Shown one piece after another: positions 17,809 to 27,280 of a stretch of DNA of 64,000 bases. The stretch is from Kofleriaceae bacterium (GTDB lineage Bacteria; Myxococcota_A; Polyangia; Haliangiales; Haliangiaceae). Positions within the stretch are counted from its first letter, which is position 1. Every line of letters begins with the position of its first letter. Position numbers and translations under genes: made by a program. The stretch is from assembly GCA_018058095.1 (NCBI GenBank), contig JAGPCO010000011.1:27336-91335 (forward strand), given 5' to 3'. A model generated the notes under the pieces. It searched no databases and had not been told where the DNA came from. It saw only the letters and a list, made by a program, of their open reading frames with translations.

Positions 17809-18855
17809 ATGCGGTTTCTCCTGAGCCTCCTCGTGACCGGGGCCGCGGCCTGTGGCGCGCCCGCCCCGCACCTGGTGGCGCCACCTGCGGTGAGCTCGGC
17901 GCCGGCGCCGGCCTTGACCGCGGCCACGTTGGTCGCGCGCAGCCACGCCGTGCTCGAGCTGTTCGATCGCGGCGACGCCGACGGTATGGCCGCGATCCTG
18001 GCCGACGACTTCGTCCACTTCGAGGGCGGCGCGCCGACCCTGCGCGACGCGGAGCTGACGCGGTTGCGGGCGCGCCCGCCGGGCACGCCGATGTTCGCCA
18101 GCCGGACCTGGACCGACGAGTTCACCCAGGTCGGGGTCGACCACGCCCTGTTCATCGGCAAGGCCACCGAGGTCCAGGGCGGCAACGACTCGCACGGCGG
18201 CTACCGCTACGTCGGCTGGTACACGCTGGGGTGGGTCCGCCAGGACGGTGGCTGGCGCCTGCGGCTGTGGACCTGGCAGCGCGGCGGCGGGAGCGCGCGC
18301 GACACCTGGAACGAGATCTACCGCAATGACGTCGGCTTCGAGAAGCAGCCCAATCGGCTCCTGGTCGACGTGGTCAAGAGCGTGACGCCGGGGACCGCGC
18401 TGGACCTGGCCATGGGCCAGGGCCGCAATGCGCTGTTCCTGGCCCAGGCCGGGTGGAAGGTGACCGGCGTCGACTTCGCCGACGAAGGACTGCAGGTGGC
18501 TCGCGACGAGGCGGCCCGGCGCAAGCTCGACCTGACCACGGTCAACGCCGACATCGACGCGTGGGACTTCGGCGTTGCCCGCTGGGACCTCGTCGCGATG
18601 ATCTACCCGGGCGGCAACCACCTGCGCTGGATCGAGAAGGCCAAGCAGGGCCTGCGACCGGGCGGCCTGTTCGTGCTCGAGTACTTCGCGGCCGAGCCGG
18701 CCGACCCCGACGACGGCTACCGCCCTGGCCAGCTCGCCGCGCTGTTCGCCGTCGGCTTCGACGTCGTCCGCGACGACCTGGTCGAGGACCGGCCCGACTG
18801 GGCCAAGGACCACGCCCGGCTGGTGCGGTTCGTCGCGCGCAAGCACCGGCGGTGA
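17809..18855 (+). CDS. Lipoprotein fusing an NTF2/SnoaL-like domain to a SAM methyltransferase
   Basis: The product is 348 aa. The N-terminus is a lipoprotein signal (FLLSLLVTGAAACGAP, lipobox Cys ~16). Residues ~40-160 look like an NTF2/SnoaL-type cone fold (VLELFDRGDADGMAAILADDFVHF ... VRQDGGWRLRLW). Residues ~175-345 form a class I methyltransferase (LDLAMGQGRNALFLAQAG, VTGVDFADEGL, LRPGGLFVLEYF), resembling TehB-like enzymes. Methyltransferases need cytoplasmic SAM, so a lipid-anchored, exported methyltransferase is odd. Either the signal is not used, or the domain has lost activity. I prefer ATG 17809 over ATG 17797 because a TATGGT box (17796-17801) ends 7 nt before it and would overlap the earlier start. 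Confidence 0.8.
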   Translation: MRFLLSLLVTGAAACGAPAPHLVAPPAVSSAPAPALTAATLVARSHAVLELFDRGDADGMAAILADDFVHFEGGAPTLRDAELTRLRARPPGTPMFASRTWTDEFTQVGVDHALFIGKATEVQGGNDSHGGYRYVGWYTLGWVRQDGGWRLRLWTWQRGGGSARDTWNEIYRNDVGFEKQPNRLLVDVVKSVTPGTALDLAMGQGRNALFLAQAGWKVTGVDFADEGLQVARDEAARRKLDLTTVNADIDAWDFGVARWDLVAMIYPGGNHLRWIEKAKQGLRPGGLFVLEYFAAEPADPDDGYRPGQLAALFAVGFDVVRDDLVEDRPDWAKDHARLVRFVARKHRR

Positions 18856-18964
18856 TGCGCTCGTGGACCACGAGCCGGACCCCGAAAATAGCCGAGGACA
18901 CGCTGCCCAGTGTGCTCGCCCGACTGCCTCGACCGCGCTCGCCTGACCCGACCGGACCGCAGGT

Positions 18965-19798
18965 TCAGGCGCCCAGGCCGTGGGCGGCGAGGAACGCGTG
19001 CATGTCCGGCCAGGCGCCGCCGAGGAAGGCGAACTCGCGCGGGTGACGCGGGCGCAGGTCTCCCAGAATCTGCTCGACGACGCCCTGCTCGCGCGGGCTG
19101 TCGGCGCCAGCACAGAAGGCATGGACCACCCGCATCATGCGCAGCGTGTCGCCGGTCATCGTCGGTTCGTGCTCGGCCCGGGCCTGCGCCAGGCCGGCGG
19201 CCGCCTGTGCTGCGTGACCGCGGCGACAGGTGAGCACCGCCTGGGTCAGCGCCATCATGCCGGCGAACGACGCGACCCGGATCCCCGCCGCCGGGTCGCG
19301 CGCCATGGCGATCCACGCCTCGGCCGGCTCGAGCTGGCCGAGCAGGGCATGGCACAGGGCGGCGTCGATCCGCGTCGTCGGCAGGAGCGACAGGGCACGC
19401 AGCGCATGCTGGTGGTGGCGAGCGGCGTCCTCGAGGACGGTCACCGCATCGCCGACCCGGCCCTCGAGCAGCAGCGTCCAGCCCAGGTTGTGTCGGGCGT
19501 TGGCGGCCACCGTGCCCGGTCCGCGCCCGGCCCATCGAGTGAAGACCGTGCGCGCCTCGTCGTACCGGCCCTGGCCGAGCGCGGAGATGGCGGCGCTGTT
19601 GTCGGCGCCGAAGCGACGGCTGCGCGCCAGCACCAGCATCACCACCCCAACGATCAGCACCACACTGGCGGCGGCGCCGCCCAGCCGCAACGGCTTCGAC
19701 CGCAGCGCGATGCCAAGGCCAAACGCCACGCCGGCCGCGATCAACGGCAGCACGGTCCACGACACCCGCGGCTTACCCAACCTGACCTCGACGCTCAT
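18965..19798 (-). CDS. Membrane protein with TPR-like domain
   Basis: The product is 277 aa. Two N-terminal transmembrane segments (about residues 14-31 and 38-57) are followed by a soluble, Ala-rich helical region with TPR-like pairs (GQGRYDEARTVFTRWAG, NARHNLGWTLLLEGRVGDAVTVLEDAA, ALCHALLGQLEPAEAWIAM). It probably displays a TPR scaffold at the membrane; partners are unknown. A TATCGT box ends 8 nt before the ATG. Convergent with the preceding gene. Confidence 0.75.
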   Translation of the reverse strand: MSVEVRLGKPRVSWTVLPLIAAGVAFGLGIALRSKPLRLGGAAASVVLIVGVVMLVLARSRRFGADNSAAISALGQGRYDEARTVFTRWAGRGPGTVAANARHNLGWTLLLEGRVGDAVTVLEDAARHHQHALRALSLLPTTRIDAALCHALLGQLEPAEAWIAMARDPAAGIRVASFAGMMALTQAVLTCRRGHAAQAAAGLAQARAEHEPTMTGDTLRMMRVVHAFCAGADSPREQGVVEQILGDLRPRHPREFAFLGGAWPDMHAFLAAHGLGA

Positions 19799-19841
19799 GC
19801 CCGGAAACGATAGGGCAAGGAGCCACGCGATCGCGCCCCCG

Positions 19842-19883
19842 AAAAAGCGAAAACAGCCGAGGACCTTGCGATCCTCGGCTGTT
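19842..19883 (-). terminator. Rho-independent terminator of the tRNA operon
   Basis: A perfect 12-bp stem (19852-19863 with 19872-19883) and an 8-nt loop lie 7 nt downstream of the tRNA-Asp 3' end. On the minus strand the stem runs directly into TGTTTTCGCTTTTT. This is the best factor-independent terminator in the window. Confidence 0.9.
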
Positions 19884-19889
19884 AAGTCG

Positions 19890-19963
<74 letters not shown>

Positions 19964-19987
19964 AGAAATCTTGAGTTGTCAGGCCCG

Positions 19988-20060
19988 TAGGCGGAGCAGG
20001 ATTCGAACCAGCGACCCTCGCCGTGTAAGGGCGACGCTCTAACCGCTGAGCTATCCGCCC
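19988..20060 (-). tRNA. tRNA-Val (TAC)
   Basis: The 73-nt minus-strand cloverleaf has acceptor GGGCGGA/TCCGCCT with a terminal G-U pair and discriminator A. The D arm is GCTCAGCGGTTAGAGC, the anticodon stem TCGCC/GGCGA carries anticodon TAC, and the T arm is CTGGTTCGAATCCTG. CCA is not encoded. It lies 24 nt upstream of tRNA-Asp and behind a canonical promoter at 20078-20106. Confidence 0.95.
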
Positions 20061-20077
20061 GCACCGCGAGCCTGGTG

Positions 20078-20106
20078 TTTCTAGGCTGGTCGCGGCCTGG
20101 TGTCAA
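20078..20106 (-). promoter_or_regulatory. Sigma-70-type promoter of the tRNA operon
   Basis: On the minus strand there is a perfect -35 TTGACA (20106-20101), a 17-nt spacer and a -10 TAGAAA (20083-20078). Predicted transcription starts near 20071, about ten bases before tRNA-Val. This is the clearest housekeeping promoter in the window. Confidence 0.85.
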
Positions 20107-20141
20107 GCACCCAGGAGCGCAACCAAAGGTAGACTGGGGCC

Positions 20142-20723
20142 GTGCCCGACCCCGCCGTCACCACGCCGCCGCCCGCCCTGCTCGACGCCGCCGACCGCAT
20201 CCTCACCGCCGAGGGTGTGGCCGGGCTGACGACCGACCGCCTGGCCGCGGTCAGCGGGCTGTCGTCGGCCGAGGTCAACCGGTGGGCCCCCGACGTCCCG
20301 GCCACCGCCCGCCTGCTGATCGATCGCTACCTCGAGATGTTCATCGGCGCGTTCGAGGCGGTCGGCGGTCAGAACCGCCCGCTCGAGGAGCTGATCGAGG
20401 TGGTGACCGAGGCCATGCTGTCGACCTACCAGCGCCGGGCCGCCTCCATCCGCGCGTTGTGGCTGCTGCGCGGGGTGGCCGACGTCGAGGCCCGCATCCG
20501 CGATCACCAGGACCACATGACGGCCGGGCTGGCCGCGCTGCTGCGCAGCCGCGGCATGCAGGCCGAGCACGCCACCAGCTTCGCCTTCGTCGTCACCCAC
20601 GGCGCCGACGGCATCGCCAACGCCATCGCCGTGCGCGACAGCGCCGACGCCCGGCGGGCCTCGGCCATCTACGCCTCGATGGTGCGGGCCTACCTGGTCG
20701 GCAACCTCGGCATCCGCACGTAG
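20142..20723 (+). CDS. TetR/AcrR family transcriptional regulator
   Basis: The product is 193 aa with GTG start at 20142. Residues ~14-60 are the TetR DNA-binding domain (LDAADRILTAEGVAGLTTDRLAAVSGLSSAEVNRW), with an all-helical C-terminal domain. The usual YYHF-like recognition segment is replaced by EVNRWAPDV, so operator preference may be unusual. A TAGACT box (20130-20135) ends 6 nt before the GTG and no Shine-Dalgarno is present. It diverges from the tRNA operon; the next gene is convergent, so its target is not evident locally. Confidence 0.85.
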   Translation: MPDPAVTTPPPALLDAADRILTAEGVAGLTTDRLAAVSGLSSAEVNRWAPDVPATARLLIDRYLEMFIGAFEAVGGQNRPLEELIEVVTEAMLSTYQRRAASIRALWLLRGVADVEARIRDHQDHMTAGLAALLRSRGMQAEHATSFAFVVTHGADGIANAIAVRDSADARRASAIYASMVRAYLVGNLGIRT

Positions 20724-20729
20724 CGCGGC

Positions 20730-21668
20730 CTACTCGTTCGAGTGGCGCTGCAGGGCCCAGGCCTGGCCGTGCTCGTCGATGAGCACCAGGACCTGGTTGC
20801 TGAAGTACGCCGCGCTGCCGGAGAAGAACAGCTGGTGGCGGATCGAGCGCGCGGCCAGCAGGTCGGCGATGGGCCCGAACCGCTCGTCATCGTCGGCCGC
20901 CTCCGGGTGCTCGGCGAAGGCGGTCACCGCCGCGGCCCCCGACGCCACCAGCTCGGTCCCGTGCAGCGGGAACATGGCCTCCATCGACGCGACCCGACGG
21001 GCCGCGGTCAGCGCGCTGGCCGGGAACTTGATCGGGTTGAGGAAGACCGACGACGAGGTCGTCTCCGAGCGGACCTCCGGCCAGGCCAGGCGGACGTCGT
21101 CGAGGTGCACGCCGGCCGGGTCGCGCTCGCGCCGGCGCGCGTTGTCGTCCTGGACCCGGATCACGTCGCGCGCGATCTCGAAGTGGACGAGGTCGAGATC
21201 GATCCGCCCACCGTCGACGGTGGCCTGGTCGAGCCAAGGGCGACCCCATCCGCCGATGTGGGGCGGGAGTTCGTCGATCGGGAGGGCGTCGACGCCGGCG
21301 TGGTCGAGGGCGCCGTCGATGTAGCCCACCAGCGGATAGGCGTCCGGGCAGGCGGGGCGCAGGGCGCGCGCCGTGAACGCCTGGGCCATGGCGCGGTCGA
21401 CCTCGGTCGCGTCGGCGTCGACGGTCGCGACGTAGGCGTCGAAGCAGCCACGCACCGCCGCGCCCCAGTGCTCGATCATGGACCGCTCGACCTCGTCGGC
21501 GGTGGTCGCCTCGAGCCGGACCACGCCGGACGGGTCGTCGCCCTTGCCGCCACCGCCACCGCCGAGGTCATCGCCGGCGTCGGGCTCGGCCACGCAGGCG
21601 GCGGGGCCGGCCACGGCCGCGAGCAGGAGCAGGGAGGACAGAGCGCGGTGGGTGCGGGTCGTACGCAT
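20730..21668 (-). CDS. Lipoprotein of unknown function
   Basis: The product is 312 aa. The signal peptide ends in a lipobox ([10 protein letters not shown]), and the mature protein begins with an acidic Gly-rich linker ([21 protein letters not shown]) typical of myxobacterial lipoproteins. The body is mixed alpha/beta with one LARPGH-free core I cannot assign; no catalytic motif is visible. ATG 21668 is chosen because it begins the signal peptide. Convergent with the TetR gene, with 6 nt between stops. Confidence 0.75.
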   Translation of the reverse strand: MRTTRTHRALSSLLLLAAVAGPAACVAEPDAGDDLGGGGGGKGDDPSGVVRLEATTADEVERSMIEHWGAAVRGCFDAYVATVDADATEVDRAMAQAFTARALRPACPDAYPLVGYIDGALDHAGVDALPIDELPPHIGGWGRPWLDQATVDGGRIDLDLVHFEIARDVIRVQDDNARRRERDPAGVHLDDVRLAWPEVRSETTSSSVFLNPIKFPASALTAARRVASMEAMFPLHGTELVASGAAAVTAFAEHPEAADDDERFGPIADLLAARSIRHQLFFSGSAAYFSNQVLVLIDEHGQAWALQRHSNE

Positions 21669-21854
21669 GCCCCATCCGGTAGCAACCAGCGGGCCACCAC
21701 GCCGGTCGGGCAGAACGAGCTTCCGGGCCGATCGTGGTGACCAGCGCGGCTGCCAGTGGCGACTGCGGTCCGGCCGATCACGCCGGTCGCGCCAGCCTTC
21801 TGGCGGGCCAGGCATGTCGCTGGGGACGCTCGACCCGACCGCGGCGCGGCCGGC

Positions 21855-24275
<2,421 letters not shown>

Positions 24276-24281
24276 GCCCTT

Positions 24282-24309
24282 ACTCTAGGCATGACGCACA
24301 TTTGCGCAA
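24282..24309 (-). promoter_or_regulatory. lon promoter, positioned for a leaderless mRNA
   Basis: On the minus strand, TTGCGC (24309-24304), a 16-nt spacer and TAGAGT (24287-24282) precede the lon ATG by only 6 nt. Transcription would start at or next to the start codon. Confidence 0.65.
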
Positions 24310-24340
24310 GATTCTGATTCGTGACCCGAAGCCCGGTCGG

Positions 24341-24380
24341 GGCAAATTTGCCATTGCTGTTCGTGGTTTGAATACCACGA
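24341..24380. promoter_or_regulatory. Two palindromes between lon and the PilZ gene
   Basis: GGCAAATTTGCC (24341-24352) is a perfect 12-bp palindrome in a locally AT-rich patch. Nine bases further, TCGTGGT-N6-ACCACGA (24361-24380) is a perfect inverted repeat. Both sit in the shared upstream region of two divergent genes and look like operator sites, though no regulator is identified. Confidence 0.45.
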
Positions 24381-24497
24381 CCATGGGGGTCGAGGCCTCG
24401 AACCAGAACGGTTAACTTACGGCTAGTTACGTGCACAGAGCGTACGCCCAGATCCAGACGGCGGGGGTGGTATGCGTGGTGCTCCCCCACCGACGAG

Positions 24498-26309
24498 ATG
24501 TTCGTCGAATACCGTCCGACCAAGGACCTGGTGCTGATCCTCAAGCGCGCCCGCCACGCGCTGGTCGGCAGCCTGCCGATGCTGCGCCGGCTGCACTGCG
24601 CCGGCGCCCCGGTGGTCCGGACCGCGGATGCACACTACGACCCCAGCCTCGACCTGCTCATCATCGTCGTGCGCTACCTGGCCGACGGGCTCGATGCCAT
24701 CGGCCTCGGCATGGTCCAGCACGTGGCCGGGATGGCCGGCGCCGAGGTCATCGACCCGGATGCCGCCAGCGACGCCGAGCGGAGGGTGCTGGCGCACATC
24801 GGCGCCGCGACCGAACACGCGTCGGCCAGTGACGTCGCCGGCGCCGCCGAGGCCATCGCCCTGGCGCTGCACCTGGTGATCGAGCCGCCCGTGCTGGCGG
24901 CGGCCACGCCGTCGCCGTCGCTGCGGCCGGTCGCGGTGGCGGCGATCCGTCCAGCCGAGGTGGTGCGGGTGCGCCCCGCGGCGAGCTCGGCGCCGCCACG
25001 CACGGCGCCGGTCGATGGCGCGGCCCGGGCGGCGACGATCGACGAGCGTGCGGGTCGGATGCGCCGGGCCCGGCAGGACGAGCGGGTCGATCCGGTCACC
25101 CGCCCGCGCGTGCGCTCGCCGCTGCTGCCGGCCCCGACGGCGGCGGCGCCGGCGGCTCCGCGAGCCGGTGCCGCGTCGGCGCCTCCGACGTCCGCCGCCC
25201 CGGCCGCGTCGACCATGGCCGCCCCGGCCACCACCCCGGCCGGCGGGGGCGCCCGGGCCGGCTCGTCGACGATGCCAGGCACCACGCCGCCGCCGCCGCC
25301 GGCGGCGCCGAAGCCGGCGACGGCCGCGGCCGCGAGCACGTCGTCCCGTCGGCGCGACGCCGGCGGCGTCGACGTCCGCTACCTTCGCTCGGGCCGGTGG
25401 GCGCCCGCGCGTCTGCGCGCCATCAGCCTCAAGGGGGCGTACCTCATCACCGGCGGGCTGCTGCGCGTCGGCGACAACGCCCACCTGGCGCTGGCCTTCG
25501 GCGCGCACGGGGTGCTGGTGCGAGGTCGGGTGTTCCACGTCACCAGCGCCGATGACATCGCCAGCACCGGCATGTCGGGCTTCGCGGTCCGGTTCGAGCT
25601 CGACGACACCGCGCGGACGACGCTGACCGCGCTGCTGACCGCGGCCAAGGAGGCCGGGGTGACGCTGGTGGCGCCGCCGCCGCGCGCGGCCATCCGCTTG
25701 CCGGTGGCGTGGCCGCTCAAGCTGGCCGCCAGCAGCGGCCGCGTCGTCGGCCAGGCCCTCGACGTGTCGGCCGAGGGTATGTTCGTGCGCGCCGACCGCG
25801 TCCTGCCGGTCGGCTCCTCGCTCGACTTCTCGATCGTCCTCGACGACGGGGGCTCGCCGGTGGCCGGGCGTTGCCACGTCGTGCGCGAGATCAACGCCAG
25901 CGACGGCAAGCGGCGTGGCCTGTCGGCCGGGTACGGCGTGCACATCGACGAGATGGGCGACGATCACCGGGGCCGCTGGCGCAGCTTCCTCGGCCGGGTC
26001 CGGGCCCGGGTCGACAAGCGGGTCATCGTCGGCGCCTCGCCGGCGCGGGTCAGCGAGCTGGCCGAGGTGCTCAGCGCCGCCGGTTATGCGGTGGTCAGCG
26101 GCACCGACCCCGGCTCGCTCATCCGGGTCACCGATGGCGAGGTCCGGCCGCCCGACGCCGCGCTCATCGATGGCGACCTCGCCGACGGCCAGGATCCGAG
26201 CCTGCTCGAGGGGCTGTTCCGTCGCCGGCAGGTGCCGGTCCTCCTGTTTCGCGGCGACGCCCGGCGGGCCCGGCCGCTGATCGACCAGGCCCTGCGGGTG
26301 TCGGCCTAG
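24498..26309 (+). CDS. Double PilZ-domain protein with disordered linker
   Basis: The product is 603 aa. Residues 1-135 are a helical N-terminal region of unknown type. Residues ~140-290 are a Pro/Ala-rich linker. A first PilZ-like domain (about 290-395: SRRRDAGGVDVRYL ... ISLKGAYL) and a second (about 398-510: RAAIRLPVAWPLKL ... DVSAEGMFV) follow. A C-terminal CheY-like but degenerate domain (about 510-603: VIVGASPARVSELAEVL) ends the protein. PilZ domains bind cyclic di-GMP through an RxxxR plus D/NxSxxG signature. The second DxSxxG is intact, the first reads ISLKG. It is likely a cytoplasmic c-di-GMP effector for motility or envelope functions. Its TAG stop is the first triplet of a dispersed repeat. 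Confidence 0.8.
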   Translation: MFVEYRPTKDLVLILKRARHALVGSLPMLRRLHCAGAPVVRTADAHYDPSLDLLIIVVRYLADGLDAIGLGMVQHVAGMAGAEVIDPDAASDAERRVLAHIGAATEHASASDVAGAAEAIALALHLVIEPPVLAAATPSPSLRPVAVAAIRPAEVVRVRPAASSAPPRTAPVDGAARAATIDERAGRMRRARQDERVDPVTRPRVRSPLLPAPTAAAPAAPRAGAASAPPTSAAPAASTMAAPATTPAGGGARAGSSTMPGTTPPPPPAAPKPATAAAASTSSRRRDAGGVDVRYLRSGRWAPARLRAISLKGAYLITGGLLRVGDNAHLALAFGAHGVLVRGRVFHVTSADDIASTGMSGFAVRFELDDTARTTLTALLTAAKEAGVTLVAPPPRAAIRLPVAWPLKLAASSGRVVGQALDVSAEGMFVRADRVLPVGSSLDFSIVLDDGGSPVAGRCHVVREINASDGKRRGLSAGYGVHIDEMGDDHRGRWRSFLGRVRARVDKRVIVGASPARVSELAEVLSAAGYAVVSGTDPGSLIRVTDGEVRPPDAALIDGDLADGQDPSLLEGLFRRRQVPVLLFRGDARRARPLIDQALRVSA

Positions 26310-26422
26310 CAGGACGCTGAAGGAGCATTCCTGCCAGGCATGTTCGATCTCGCAGCCTGCTGAAAACACGGAGCCCGTCCCGTCGGCGGGAGTCGCCGGC
26401 ACGGGCTGTTCAGCAGCCTGCT
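26307..26422 (-). repeat. Palindromic REP/MITE-like element, copy 1
   Basis: This 116-bp element is the reverse complement of the one at 39191-39306, roughly 85% identical by eye with a single indel and a 42-bp identical core (26346-26387). It consists of a long imperfect hairpin (CTGCTGAAAA ... TTTTCAGCAG arms) and a shorter one with arms of the type TAGCAGGA...CTTCAGC. It starts exactly at the TAG stop of the PilZ gene (26307-26309) within a CTAG tetranucleotide. No transposase is encoded, so mobilisation would need a protein supplied elsewhere. Confidence 0.85.
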
Positions 26423-26531
26423 GGACGGGCCGGCCGTGCACGGCCGTTCACGGTGTGCGCGCAGGTGACGTCGATCGTGGTGGTTCGACCTCGTAACATG
26501 CCGGAATGATTTGGCCATCGCCCCTTGGGAC

Positions 26532-26548
26532 CTGGCCCCGGGTTTGCG
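26532..26548 (+). promoter_or_regulatory. Sigma-54 (-24/-12)-like promoter
   Basis: CTGGCCCCGGGTTTGCG has GG (26534-26535) and GC (26546-26547) exactly 10 nt apart, with TGGC and TTGC intact. Three consensus positions differ (A, G and W). Transcription would start near 26559, leaving a 13-nt leader that includes the GGAGGA ribosome-binding site (26561-26566). Confidence 0.5.
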
Positions 26549-26571
26549 AGTATGGAGCCCGGAGGACAGCC

Positions 26572-27207
26572 ATGAAGCGCACCACCCTGATCGCCGCCGC
26601 TCTCGCCACGGTCCTGACCCCGGCCCTCGCCGCGGCCCAGCCTCGCGGCGCCTATCCCGGCTACTACGCCCAGCCGCCCAGCCCGGCGCCGGGTTACCTC
26701 GACCGCACCGGCCGCATGTGGCTCGGCGGCAGCGTCGGGCTCGGCTACATGGACGCCAAGGGTGGCCCCATCCAGTGCGCCAACTGCGACTACCAGCCGG
26801 CCTCCATCCAGGGCGCGCTGCACATCGGCGGCTTCCTCAACCCGCGCCTGGCCCTGATGCTCGAGCTGCAGGGCAACGGCCAGGTCGTCGACGACCGCAT
26901 CGAGGGCAACGTGACCCTCGGCCAGGGCGCGGCGCTGGCGGCGGTGCAGTACTGGGTGTCGCCCAAGATCTGGATCAAGGGCGGGCTCGGCCTGTCGCAC
27001 CTGTCGTACAGCTACAACGACTCGTACGGCAGCGCGGAGGAGCCCATCGCCGATGGCGGGGCCGTGCTCGGCGCGGCCGGCATCGAGCTGCTGCAGTCGT
27101 ACAACTACTCGGTCGATCTGCAGGGCCGCCTCATCGTCGGCACCTACGACGGCATCGACGACCAGATCACCTCGGGGTCGATCGGCGTCGGCCTCAACTG
27201 GTTCTGA
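26572..27207 (+). CDS. Outer-membrane beta-barrel protein
   Basis: The product is 211 aa. A signal peptide (LIAAALATVLTPALAAAQ) is followed by strand-alternating sequence (MWLGGSVGLGYMDAKGG ... IWIKGGLGLSHLSYSYND ... SVDLQGRLIVGTYDG), ending in a terminal Phe (GVGLNWF), the hallmark of outer-membrane barrels recognised by BamA. Two close Cys (QCANCDY) may form a loop disulfide. The ATG at 26572 has an optimal GGAGGA Shine-Dalgarno (26561-26566). A sigma-54-like promoter lies upstream and a strong hairpin terminator downstream, so it is probably monocistronic. Function unknown. Confidence 0.85.
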   Translation: MKRTTLIAAALATVLTPALAAAQPRGAYPGYYAQPPSPAPGYLDRTGRMWLGGSVGLGYMDAKGGPIQCANCDYQPASIQGALHIGGFLNPRLALMLELQGNGQVVDDRIEGNVTLGQGAALAAVQYWVSPKIWIKGGLGLSHLSYSYNDSYGSAEEPIADGGAVLGAAGIELLQSYNYSVDLQGRLIVGTYDGIDDQITSGSIGVGLNWF

Positions 27208-27230
27208 CCCGCGTCAACGGTTCACTGCGG

Positions 27231-27270
27231 CGCCGGCTCGACCTCCTCTCCGAGCCGGCGTCGATCTTTT
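27231..27270 (+). terminator. Rho-independent terminator
   Basis: A perfect 10-bp stem (CGCCGGCTCG at 27231-27240 with 27251-27260), a 10-nt pyrimidine loop and a following TCGATCTTTT form a terminator 23 nt after the barrel gene stop. It may also serve the convergent kinase gene, which ends at 27281. Confidence 0.75.
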
Positions 27271-27280
27271 CGGGCGTGGA

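Noticed and set aside
18859..18875. GCTCGTGG-A-CCACGAGC palindrome after the methyltransferase fusion gene
   Set aside because: A single-base loop and no T-run make it a poor terminator, and no regulator is suggested. It is kept only as a possible chance palindrome.
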